In this document: one piece after another, positions 1 to 6,423 of the stretch
How positions within the stretch are numbered: position 1 is the stretch's first letter
Layout of the letters: each line of letters opens with the position of its first letter
Assembly (NCBI GenBank): GCA_022710245.1
Contig: JAKLHH010000430.1
Location: 1 to 6,695, forward strand
Reading direction: 5' to 3'
DNA: 6,695 nucleotides
From: Myxococcota bacterium
Lineage (GTDB): Bacteria > Myxococcota > Polyangia > GCA-2747355 > JAKLHH01
Notes under the pieces: model-generated
Databases searched by the model: none
What the model was told of the DNA's origin: nothing
The model's input: the letters and a program-made list of their open reading frames with translations, nothing else
Made by a program: the position numbers and the translations under genes

Positions 1-273
1 GACCACAAGGCCTACGGGGTCATCTTGCCGGGGAGCGGCACGTCGGCGTCGAGGAAGAGGATGACGTCGCCAGCTGCGTCGGCGAGGTACTTCACCAAGA
101 AGGCGGCGGTGGCGATCGAGAAGAGCGAGAAGAGCATCCCCGAGTGCGCCGAGATCAAGGGCAAGCACACCGTCCCCCTGTCGGCCGTGGGGACCTACGT
201 CTTCAAGCTGGGCCCCGGCGCGGCGAAGGTCACCCTGGTCATCGAGGAGGCGGGACACTCGCACGGCTCGTGA
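1..273 (+). CDS. C-terminal part of an unrecognised protein (5' end cut by window edge)
   Basis: The frame is open from the first base of the window to a TGA at 271-273, so this is the last 90 codons of a gene that starts outside the window; an internal ATG/TTG is not needed as a start. Coding is supported by codon third positions that are almost all G or C, as in the neighbouring genes. The visible part has a lysine/glutamate-rich stretch (about residues 31-55), then a segment alternating hydrophobic and polar residues that reads like beta strands (around TVPLSAVGTYVFKL and AKVTLVIEE), and ends in a short His/Gly/Ser tail (HSHGS). I recognise no family and assign no function. The 141-base gap to the next gene, which contains a promoter-like region, suggests it is not part of the PDH operon. 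No hairpin followed by a T-run is visible after its stop. Confidence 0.6.
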   Translation, partial: DHKAYGVILPGSGTSASRKRMTSPAASARYFTKKAAVAIEKSEKSIPECAEIKGKHTVPLSAVGTYVFKLGPGAAKVTLVIEEAGHSHGS

Positions 274-353
274 TCCCCACCATCGGCGCTCAGCAGCACC
301 CCTTCCCCACCTGTTGACGCAGACGCCCCGTCCCCGCAAAAACCTCGGACCCT

Positions 354-371
354 GACGTGCAGGTGCACTTC
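354..371. promoter_or_regulatory. Inverted repeat, candidate operator upstream of the PDH operon
   Basis: The sequence GTGCA-GG-TGCAC at 357-368 is a perfect 5-bp inverted repeat around a 2-base centre. With one mismatched pair (356/369) the symmetry extends to 354-371. It lies 13 bases upstream of a TATAAG hexamer, overlapping where a -35 element would sit, and no good -35 hexamer is present there. That arrangement is what one expects of a binding site for a dimeric regulator acting on the promoter. It does not resemble the AATTGGT...ACCAATT-type site of PdhR. The regulator is not in the window, and a short dyad in GC-rich DNA can occur by chance. Confidence 0.3.
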
Positions 372-381
372 GCGTGTGCCA

Positions 382-387
382 TATAAG
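382..387 (+). promoter_or_regulatory. Candidate -10 element (TATAAG) of the operon promoter
   Basis: TATAAG matches five of six bases of the sigma-70 -10 consensus and is a rare AT-rich patch in this GC-rich window. Initiation would then fall near 393-396, giving a leader of about 20 bases that contains the AGAGG ribosome-binding site at 404-408 and the ATG at 415. No good -35 hexamer lies 16-18 bases upstream; that place is taken by the inverted repeat at 357-368. A separate TTGACG at 314-319 has only a poor partner at correct spacing (CAAAAA at 337-342), so it is a weaker candidate. Confidence 0.35.
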
Positions 388-403
388 CCTCCGCTGACGC
401 TGC

Positions 404-408
404 AGAGG
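404..408 (+). promoter_or_regulatory. Ribosome-binding site that decides the E1 start
   Basis: AGAGG sits six bases before the ATG at 415. The alternative in-frame GTG at 376 has no comparable purine-rich site upstream, and it would lie ahead of the transcript start predicted from the TATAAG at 382-387. Confidence 0.55.
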
Positions 409-414
409 TCCTCG

Positions 415-2556
415 ATGCCGATCACCGAAGTCGCCCGCTTCACCGTCCCGTACCTCCAGATCCTCGACGAGAAGGGCAACCTGGACGAGGCGCTCGACCC
501 GCGCCTCTCCGATGACGAGCTCCGCCGCCTCTACCACGCCATGGTCCTCGCCCGGCAGGTCGACGAGCGCATGCTGAAGCTGCAGCGCCAGGGCCGCCTC
601 GGCACCTTCCCGCCGACCACCGGGCACGAGGCGATCGTCTGCGCCGCGGCCCTCGCCATGCGCAAGGACGACTGGATGGTGGGCGCCTACCGCGAGCTCG
701 GCGCGCGGCTGATGCGCGGCGAGCCCCTCGAGCTGGCGCTGACCTACTTCAACGGCCTCGAGGAGGGCAACACCCTCGCGCGCGAGGCGCGCACGCTCCC
801 CCAGACGGTGATCCTCGCCTCGCAGCTCCCGCACGCGGTCGGCATCGCCTACGCCGCCCGCCAGCAGGGCGAGCAGGAGACCGCCGTCGTCACCTTCTTC
901 GGCGACGGCGCCACCTCGCAGGGCGACTTCCACGAGGCGCTCAACTTCGCCGGGGTCTGGAAGGCGCCCGTGGTCTTCATCTGCCAGAATAACCAGTGGG
1001 CGATCTCGGTGCCGCGCCGCATGCAGACCGCCTCGGAGACCATCGCGCAGAAGGCGATCGGCTATGGCGTGCAGGGGGTGCAGGTGGACGGCAACGACGC
1101 CCTCGCGGTCTATCGCGCGACGCGCGAGGCGCTGGACCGCGCCCGCCGCGGCGAGGGCCCGACCCTGATCGAGGCGGTCACCTATCGCCTGCTGATGCAC
1201 ACCACCGCCGACGACCCCGGCAAGTACCGCGACGAGGCCGAGGCCAAGGAGGCCTGGGGACGCGAGCCGCTCCCGCGCCTGCGCGCCTACCTCGAGCGCC
1301 GCGGGCTCTGGACCAGCGAGTGGCAGGCGTCGCTGGAGACCCGCGTGCAGGGCGAGATCGAGCGCGCCGTGAAGGCGGTGGAGGCGCCGCGGCAGACCCG
1401 CCCCGACGTCCTCTTCGATCACGTCCTCGCCAGCTCGACGCCCGCCCTCGAGGCGCAGCGCCTCGAGCTCCTCGCGCGCGCCCGCGCCGCCGGCGACCCT
1501 GGCGCGGACCTCTGCGACGAGCGGCCGCGCGTCACCTGGGCGGGGCCGCTCCGCCCCGCGCCGGCGCCCGCCGGGAGCCCGAAGCTCACCATGGTCCAGG
1601 CGATCAACCTCGCGCTCCGCCAGGAGATGGCGAGGGACCCGCGCGTCGTCGTGATGGGCGAGGACGTGGGCAAGGACGGCGGCGTCTTCCGGGTCACCGA
1701 CGGGCTGCTCGCCGAGTTCGGGCCCGCGCGGGTGATGGACACGCCGCTCGCCGAGTCGGGGATCGTCGGCACCGCCATCGGGATGGCGCTCGCCGGCCTG
1801 CGGCCCGTGCCGGAGATGCAGTTCTGCGGCTTCTCCTACCTCGCGCTCCCGCAGATCGAGGGCGCGGCCGCGCGCTACCGCCAGCGCAGCCTCGGCACCT
1901 GGAGCGTGCCGATGGTCCTGCGCATGCCCTACGGCGGCGGCGTGCGCGCGCTCGAGCACCACTCGGAGAGCCGCGAGACCCTCTGGGCGCACCTGCCCGG
2001 GCTCAAGGTCGTCATCCCCTCGGGGCCGCGCAACGCCCGCGCGCTCCTCCTCTCGGCGCTCCGCGACCCTGATCCGGTGATCTTCATGGAGCCCAAGCGC
2101 TCCTACCGCGCGTTCCGCGAGGAGGTGCCCGAGGCCGAGGAGACCCTCGAGCTCGGCCGCGCGCAGGTCGTGCAGGACGGCAAGGACGTCACGCTGATCG
2201 GCTGGGGCGCGATGATGCGCCCCTGCCTGCAGGCGGTCGCCGAGGTGCAGGCGAGGCGCGGCGCCAGCGTGGAGCTGATCGACCTCCTCACCATCTCGCC
2301 GCTCGACCACGAGACCATCCTCGACTCGGTCAGGCGCACCGGCCGCGTGGTGATCGCGCAGGAGGCGCCGCGTAACCTCGGCGTCGCCGCCGAGGTGATC
2401 GCGCGGATCAACGACGGCGCGCTCCTCTACCTGGAGGCGCCGGTCAAGCGCGTCACCGGCTTCGACGTGAACACCGCGTACTTCGGGCGCGAGCAGCTCT
2501 ACTTCCCCGACGTGAAGCAGCTCGTGCAGGCGATCGAGGAGACGCTGGACTTCTAG
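415..2556 (+). CDS. pdhAB: Pyruvate dehydrogenase E1 component, fused alpha and beta subunits
   Basis: This thiamine diphosphate-dependent cytoplasmic E1 decarboxylates a 2-oxo acid, most likely pyruvate, and reductively acylates the lipoyl group of E2. The protein has 713 residues, about the sum of a separate alpha (~360) and beta (~325) subunit. The alpha part (about 1-355) has the RQGRLGTFPPTTGHEA opening, the thiamine diphosphate motif with GDG at 163-165 and NN at 192-193, and the HTTADDPGKYR loop near 262-272. A Pro/Ala-containing linker follows (about 355-388). The beta part (about 389-713) has GEDVGKDGGVFR with the cofactor-contacting Glu at 416, DTPLAESG at 442-449, and HHSES at 515-519. 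The beta half closely resembles Bacillus-type PdhB, which favours pyruvate over branched-chain 2-oxo acids, but motifs alone cannot exclude the latter. The start at 415 is preferred over GTG 376 because of AGAGG at 404-408. E2 follows after 28 bases. Confidence 0.93.
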   Translation: MPITEVARFTVPYLQILDEKGNLDEALDPRLSDDELRRLYHAMVLARQVDERMLKLQRQGRLGTFPPTTGHEAIVCAAALAMRKDDWMVGAYRELGARLMRGEPLELALTYFNGLEEGNTLAREARTLPQTVILASQLPHAVGIAYAARQQGEQETAVVTFFGDGATSQGDFHEALNFAGVWKAPVVFICQNNQWAISVPRRMQTASETIAQKAIGYGVQGVQVDGNDALAVYRATREALDRARRGEGPTLIEAVTYRLLMHTTADDPGKYRDEAEAKEAWGREPLPRLRAYLERRGLWTSEWQASLETRVQGEIERAVKAVEAPRQTRPDVLFDHVLASSTPALEAQRLELLARARAAGDPGADLCDERPRVTWAGPLRPAPAPAGSPKLTMVQAINLALRQEMARDPRVVVMGEDVGKDGGVFRVTDGLLAEFGPARVMDTPLAESGIVGTAIGMALAGLRPVPEMQFCGFSYLALPQIEGAAARYRQRSLGTWSVPMVLRMPYGGGVRALEHHSESRETLWAHLPGLKVVIPSGPRNARALLLSALRDPDPVIFMEPKRSYRAFREEVPEAEETLELGRAQVVQDGKDVTLIGWGAMMRPCLQAVAEVQARRGASVELIDLLTISPLDHETILDSVRRTGRVVIAQEAPRNLGVAAEVIARINDGALLYLEAPVKRVTGFDVNTAYFGREQLYFPDVKQLVQAIEETLDF

Positions 2557-2570
2557 ATCCAGGACCGCTG

Positions 2571-2576
2571 AAGGAG
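2571..2576 (+). promoter_or_regulatory. Ribosome-binding site of the E2 gene
   Basis: AAGGAG is a near-consensus Shine-Dalgarno sequence eight bases before the ATG at 2585, inside the 28-base gap after the E1 stop. Confidence 0.65.
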
Positions 2577-2584
2577 AGCAGGCC

Positions 2585-4123
2585 ATGTACAGCTTCAAGC
2601 TCCCGGACCTCGGCGAGGGCATCCACGAGGGGGAGATCCTCAAGTGGCACGTGAAGGAGGGCGACGAGATCGCCGAGGACGCGCCGCTCGTCGACGTGGA
2701 GACCGACAAGGCCGCCGTCACCATCCCCTCGCCCGTGGCCGGGCGCGTCGTCTCCCTGGCGGGCAAGCCAGGCGACGTGGTGATGGTGGGTCAGGTGCTG
2801 GTCGAGCTCGAGGAGCGAGGGGCCGCGCGGCCCGCGGCGGGGCAGCCGGCACCCGGGGAGCCCGCGCCGACGCCCGCCGAGGCGCGCCAGGCGGGGTCGA
2901 GCGAGCGCAAGCCGCCGCCGTCGCTGCAGACGGCGAAGCCCGAGCTGGTGGAGGAGGAGCCGCGGCCGAAGCCCGCCGCCCCGCCGCCCGGCAGGCAGGC
3001 CAGCGTGCCGCCCGCCCCGGCCCTCGCGCAGGCCCCGGCCCAGGGGAGGCCGCAGGCCGCGCCGGCCCAGGGAGCGCCGCAGGCCGCGCCGGCCCAGGCG
3101 CCGTCCGCGGTGCACGCGCTGCAGGGAGGCGAGCGGCCGGTGCCCGCCGCCCCGGCCACGCGCCGGCTGGCGCGCGAGCTGAAGGTCGATCTGCACCGGG
3201 TGCATCCGACGGGGCCCGGCGGGCGAGTCACCATGAGCGACGTGCGCGCCTCCGCGGGGCAGCTCGCCTCGCAGCCGGCGCAGGCCGTGGCCGGCGACGG
3301 TCACGGGGAGGCAGCGGCGGCCCAGGCCGCGCCTCCCGCGGCGCCTCACCACGTCTTCCCCGGCCCCTCGGGGATCCCCTTCCTCGACCTCGAGCCGCTC
3401 CCCGACTTCTCGCAGTTCGGGCCGGTCACGCGGGAGGCGCTCCGCTCCATCCGCCGCCGCGTCGCGCACAAGATGACGACCTCGATGATCCTGGTGCCGC
3501 ACGTCGCGCACCTCGACGAGGCCGACGTGACGCTGCTCGAGGAGTTCCGGCAGAAGGAGCGCGCGCGGCGGAGCGGACAGGAGGGCGGCCGCCTGACGCT
3601 GCTCGCCTTCGTCATCAAGGCGGTCACCGCCGGGCTGCGGGCGACGCCGGCCTTCAACGCCAGCCTCGACCCCTTCACCGAGGAGGTCATCTACAAGCGC
3701 TACTACAACATCGGGATCGCCGCCGACACCGGCAAGGGCCTGGTGGTGCCGGTGGTGAAGGAGACCGATCGCAAGAGCATCCTGCAGATCGCTCGCGACC
3801 TGGAGGAGCTCTCCACGCGCGCCCGCGAGGGGGCCCTCGACGTGAACGAGCTGCGCGGCGGCACCTTCACCATCACCAACATCGGACCGCTCGGCGGCAC
3901 CGCGCTGATCCCGGCGATCAACTACCCCGAGGTGGCCATCCTCGGCATGGGCAAGGTGCAGGAGAAGCCGGTCGTCCGGGGCGGCGAGATCGTGATCCGC
4001 AAGATGCTGCCGCTCACGCTCGCCTTCGACCACCGCATCGCGGACGGGGCGGACGCGGCGCGCTTCGTGACGGAGATGGTGCGCCAGCTCTCCGACCCGA
4101 ACCTGCTCCTCCTCGAGACCTAG
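2585..4123 (+). CDS. pdhC: Dihydrolipoamide acetyltransferase, E2 core of the PDH complex
   Basis: E2 forms the structural core of the complex and transfers the acyl group from its lipoyl arm to CoA. The 512-residue protein has one N-terminal lipoyl domain (1 to about 78), with the lipoylated lysine at 42 in the motif VETDKAAV. A long Pro/Ala/Gln-rich flexible linker follows (about 79-185). Next is the peripheral subunit-binding domain that holds E1/E3 (about 188-221, ATRRLARELKVDLHRVHPTG, then PGGRVTMSDV). A second Ala/Pro-rich linker leads into the segment LPDFSQFGPVT, and the catalytic acyltransferase domain occupies about 277-512. The active-site motif DHRIADG is at 482-488 (His 483, Asp 487), and TITNIGPLGG is at 429-438. 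The catalytic domain reads much like Bacillus-type PDH E2, including a C-terminus of the LLLLET type. One lipoyl domain, rather than the two or three of some E2s, is common. The AAGGAG at 2571-2576 supports the start. Confidence 0.94.
   Translation: MYSFKLPDLGEGIHEGEILKWHVKEGDEIAEDAPLVDVETDKAAVTIPSPVAGRVVSLAGKPGDVVMVGQVLVELEERGAARPAAGQPAPGEPAPTPAEARQAGSSERKPPPSLQTAKPELVEEEPRPKPAAPPPGRQASVPPAPALAQAPAQGRPQAAPAQGAPQAAPAQAPSAVHALQGGERPVPAAPATRRLARELKVDLHRVHPTGPGGRVTMSDVRASAGQLASQPAQAVAGDGHGEAAAAQAAPPAAPHHVFPGPSGIPFLDLEPLPDFSQFGPVTREALRSIRRRVAHKMTTSMILVPHVAHLDEADVTLLEEFRQKERARRSGQEGGRLTLLAFVIKAVTAGLRATPAFNASLDPFTEEVIYKRYYNIGIAADTGKGLVVPVVKETDRKSILQIARDLEELSTRAREGALDVNELRGGTFTITNIGPLGGTALIPAINYPEVAILGMGKVQEKPVVRGGEIVIRKMLPLTLAFDHRIADGADAARFVTEMVRQLSDPNLLLLET
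3041..3094 (+). repeat. Two tandem 27-base repeats in the E2 linker
   Basis: Two adjacent 27-base units (3041-3067 and 3068-3094) encode QGRPQAAPA and QGAPQAAPA, at E2 residues 153-170, followed by the first bases of another similar unit (CAGGCGCCG). A 23-base identical core recurs at 3049-3071 and 3076-3098. Because the period is a multiple of three, gain or loss of a unit changes linker length without breaking the frame. The Pro/Ala/Gln composition suits the mobile linker between the lipoyl and subunit-binding domains. Confidence 0.85.
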
Positions 4124-4181
4124 CGCGAGGGGTGCAGAGGCAGGAGCAGCAGCGCGGGGGATGGAGAGCCGAGATGAGACG

Positions 4182-4187
4182 AGGAGG
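4182..4187 (+). promoter_or_regulatory. Ribosome-binding site that decides the E3 start
   Basis: AGGAGG is a perfect Shine-Dalgarno core nine bases before the ATG at 4197. An upstream in-frame ATG at 4161 would add the polar extension MESRDETRRRHT, which is encoded across this very site, so 4161 is unlikely to be the start. Confidence 0.65.
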
Positions 4188-4196
4188 AGACACACC

Positions 4197-5618
4197 ATGG
4201 TGATGGGGAGCCTGCAGCAGGAGACCCAGGTCGTCGTGGTCGGGGGCGGCCCCGGCGGCTACGTGGCGGCGCTGCACGCGGCCGACCTCGGCCTCGAGGT
4301 GGTGCTGGTGGAGGAGCGCGAGCGCCTGGGCGGCGTCTGTCTCCTCGAGGGGTGCATCCCCTCGAAGACGCTGATCCACGCCGTCGAGGTGATCGAGGGG
4401 GCGCGCCACGCGAAGGAGCTCGGCATCACCTTCCAGGACCCGCAGGTGGACCCGGCCGGGCTGCGCGCCTTCACCGAGAAGGTGGTGAGCAGCCTCTCGA
4501 ACGGCGTCGCGGGGCTGCTGAAGAAGCGCGGGGTGGAGGTGATCCATGGCCGCGCGCGCCTCGACGGCGAGCACACGCTGCGCCTCGAGGGGAGCGAGGT
4601 CTCCGGCATCCAGTTCCAGCACTGCATCCTCGCCACCGGCTCCTCCATCAACGAGATCCCGGCGGCCTACAACCTCCCGGTCTGGTCCTCGGCGGACGCG
4701 CTGCGCCTCCCGGAGATCCCGAAGCGGCTCCTGGTGGTCGGCGGCGGCTACATCGGCCTCGAGATGGGCCTCGTCTACGCCGGGCTCGGCTCGCAGGTGA
4801 CGGTGGTCGAGTTCTTCCCCCGCCTGCTCCTCGGCGCCGACCCCGACCTGGTCGAGGTGATGGTGCGCGCCTGCGAGAAGCGCTTCGAGGGCTTCCTCGT
4901 CGAGTCGAAGGTGACCGCCATCGAGCGCAGCGCGGGCGGGTACCTGGTCACCGCCGAGCACCACGGCGAGGCGCGACGCCTCGAGGTCGACCAGGTGCTG
5001 GTCGCGGTGGGCCGGCGGCCGAACACGCGCGACCTCGGCCTCGAGCGCGTCGGCCTCGCCCCGAACGCGCAGGGGCAGGTCGAGGTGACCCCCGAGGGGC
5101 GCACGCGCGTCCCGCACATCCTCGCCATCGGCGACATCACCCCGGGGCCGATGCTGGCGCACAAGGCGAGCCGCGAGGCGCACGTGGTCGCCGAGGTGAT
5201 CGCGGGGCGCCCGGCGGCCTTCGACAACCGCGCCATCCCGGCGGTGGTCTTCACCGACCCGGAGATCTCCTGGACGGGCATCACCGAGCAGGAGGCCGCC
5301 GCCCAGGGGTTGCCGGTGAAGGTCGGCCGCTTCCCGCTCTCGGCGCTCGGCCGCGCGCGCAGCCTCGGGCGCACCGAGGGCCTGGTGAAGATCATCTGCG
5401 AGCCCGAGGGCGGGCTGATCCTCGGCGTCGGCATCGTCGGGCCCTCGGCCTCCGAGCTGATCGCCGAGGCGACGCTGGCGATCGAGATGGGCGCCACCCT
5501 CGAGGACCTGCTCACCACCATCCACCCGCACCCGACCCTCTCCGAGGCGCTGATGGAGGCGGCCGAGGTGGCCGCCGGCGAGCCGATCCACATCAACCCG
5601 CCGCGCGCGAGGGGGTAG
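4197..5618 (+). CDS. lpdA: Dihydrolipoyl dehydrogenase, E3 component
   Basis: E3 is a homodimeric FAD flavoprotein that reoxidises the dihydrolipoyl arm of E2 and passes the electrons to NAD+. The 473-residue length is normal. The N-terminal FAD-binding dinucleotide fold starts with VVVVGGGPGGYVAALHAA (12-29). The redox-active disulphide is the CX4C motif GGVCLLEGCIPSK (Cys 48 and Cys 53); the residues between them (LLEG) differ from the commoner LNVG. The NAD-binding fold carries VVGGGYIGLEMG (180-191). The second FAD motif is ILAIGDITPGPMLAHKA (308-324). The C-terminal dimerisation domain has the catalytic motif HPHPTLSE with His 445 and Glu 450. The start at 4197 follows AGGAGG. The gene lies 73 purine-rich bases after E2 with no visible terminator. 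Since the complex is encoded alongside, this E3 probably serves it, though bacterial E3 is often shared with 2-oxoglutarate dehydrogenase and the glycine cleavage system. Confidence 0.95.
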   Translation: MVMGSLQQETQVVVVGGGPGGYVAALHAADLGLEVVLVEERERLGGVCLLEGCIPSKTLIHAVEVIEGARHAKELGITFQDPQVDPAGLRAFTEKVVSSLSNGVAGLLKKRGVEVIHGRARLDGEHTLRLEGSEVSGIQFQHCILATGSSINEIPAAYNLPVWSSADALRLPEIPKRLLVVGGGYIGLEMGLVYAGLGSQVTVVEFFPRLLLGADPDLVEVMVRACEKRFEGFLVESKVTAIERSAGGYLVTAEHHGEARRLEVDQVLVAVGRRPNTRDLGLERVGLAPNAQGQVEVTPEGRTRVPHILAIGDITPGPMLAHKASREAHVVAEVIAGRPAAFDNRAIPAVVFTDPEISWTGITEQEAAAQGLPVKVGRFPLSALGRARSLGRTEGLVKIICEPEGGLILGVGIVGPSASELIAEATLAIEMGATLEDLLTTIHPHPTLSEALMEAAEVAAGEPIHINPPRARG

Positions 5619-5685
5619 GGCTGCGGAGCTTCACTGCGCTATCATCGGAGCATCGAGCCGGAGAAGGGAACGGACTGAGGCTCGC

Positions 5686-6420
5686 ATGGCCCCCGACCGC
5701 ATGATCGACGGCGTCGTCATCGAGGAGCACCGCGACGACGAGCCGCTCCTCGAGGCGACCCTCGCCGACGGCCAGCCGCGGCTCCGCGTCTACCAGTTCC
5801 CCGGCACCGCCGTCGTCCTCGGCCGCGGCAGCAAGCCCGAGCTCGAGCTCGAGCTCGAGGCCTGCCGCGAGGACCGCGTGCCGCTGGTCCGGCGGCGCGG
5901 CGGCGGCTGCGCGGTGGTCCTCGACCCGGGGAACCTGATCGTCGGGGTCGCGCTGCGCGTGCCGGGCATCGGGCGCAACCTGGAGCACTTCGAGCGGCTC
6001 ACCGGCTGGCTCGCGGCCGCGCTCGCCCGGCTCGGCCTGCCCGGCGTGCGCCGCGAGGGCCACTCGGACCTGGTCCTCGAGGATCGCAAGGTGGGCGGCG
6101 GCTGCATCTACCGGGGCCGCGAGCTCCTCTACTACTCGACGACGCTGCTGATGTCGCCGCGGCCCGAGCTGATGGAGCGGTACCTGCGCCACCCGCCGCG
6201 CGAGCCCGAGTACCGGCGAGGCCGCCGCCACGCGGAGTTCGTCGGCGCGCTGCGGCCAGGGGCGGGCGCCGAGGAGCTCGCGTCCCTGGTCAGCGGGCTC
6301 GGCGCAGAGCTCCTCGCCGCGGCGCCGGCCGCGCTCGGCGCGTCCGCGCTCCTCTGGGAGGATGGTCGCGGCGCCGCCCAGGTCAGGCGGTCGGGCGACG
6401 CTGCCGCGACCAACCCTTGA
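5686..6420 (+). CDS. lplA: Lipoate-protein ligase A family protein, short form
   Basis: Members of the BPL/LplA/LipB fold attach lipoate or octanoate to the lipoyl-domain lysine of E2 and similar proteins. The 244-residue protein carries the ligase signature VRRRGGGCAVVLDPGNL (68-84, canonical RRxSGGGAVxxDxGN), then HSDLVLEDRKVGGGCIYRG (126-144) with the conserved lysine at 135. After that come YYSTTLL and the YLRHPPREPEYRRGRRHAEF segment (166-185), as in LplA-type proteins. It is about 95 residues shorter than E. coli LplA (338) and lacks room for the C-terminal accessory domain; in organisms with two-part ligases that domain is a separate protein. No Cys is visible in the region after the conserved lysine that would match the PCG-type catalytic Cys of LipB, so a ligase is favoured over an octanoyltransferase. 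Cys 75 and Cys 140 lie inside the two motifs. The start at 5686 follows TGAGG (5676-5680); ATG 5701 is possible. It lies 67 bases after E3, in an apparent operon with its likely substrate E2. Confidence 0.82.
   Translation: MAPDRMIDGVVIEEHRDDEPLLEATLADGQPRLRVYQFPGTAVVLGRGSKPELELELEACREDRVPLVRRRGGGCAVVLDPGNLIVGVALRVPGIGRNLEHFERLTGWLAAALARLGLPGVRREGHSDLVLEDRKVGGGCIYRGRELLYYSTTLLMSPRPELMERYLRHPPREPEYRRGRRHAEFVGALRPGAGAEELASLVSGLGAELLAAAPAALGASALLWEDGRGAAQVRRSGDAAATNP
5838..5857. repeat. Alternating GAGCTC repeat forming a 20-base palindrome
   Basis: Three consecutive GAGCTC units at 5839-5856, flanked by C and G, make a perfectly self-complementary 20-base stretch. With the following GAG it encodes ELELELE (residues 52-58) of the lipoate ligase. 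It is a six-base microsatellite that could form a hairpin or slip during replication; gain or loss of one unit adds or removes one Glu-Leu pair without a frameshift. Confidence 0.8.
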
Positions 6421-6423
6421 GCC

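Noticed and set aside
13..138. Short - strand frame with a hydrophobic start (MLFSLFSIATAAFLVKYL), like a small membrane peptide
   Set aside because: It lies antisense to a Lys/Glu-rich + strand frame with strong codon bias, and the complement of Lys/Glu codons automatically yields Leu/Phe. The + strand frame explains the bases better.
274..313. Terminator for the partial left-hand gene
   Set aside because: No stable hairpin followed by a T-run is visible; a Rho-dependent end cannot be read from sequence alone.
376..414. N-terminal extension of E1 from the GTG at 376
   Set aside because: It has no ribosome-binding site, overlaps the candidate -10 hexamer, and adds residues not typical of the E1 alpha N-terminus. 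ATG 415 has AGAGG at good spacing.
4161..4196. E3 start at the ATG at 4161
   Set aside because: The added residues are polar and encoded across the strong AGGAGG that serves ATG 4197. E3 proteins normally begin a few residues before the VVVVGGGPGG motif.
2453..4198. Long open frame on the - strand (about 580 codons) opposite the E2 gene
   Set aside because: Its Arg/Gly/His-rich translation has no recognisable domain and mirrors a securely identified E2. Long antisense frames arise in very GC-rich coding DNA because stop codons are rare.
4014..5591. Long open frame on the - strand (about 525 codons) opposite the E3 gene
   Set aside because: It has the same low-complexity character, overlaps a gene with all E3 motifs, and has no ribosome-binding site or neighbour that supports it.
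5619..5685. Possible separate promoter before lplA (TATCAT at 5640-5645) and CGGAGC direct repeats at 5624 and 5646
   Set aside because: No -35 hexamer lies at a suitable distance, and the six-base repeats are too short to distinguish from chance in GC-rich DNA.
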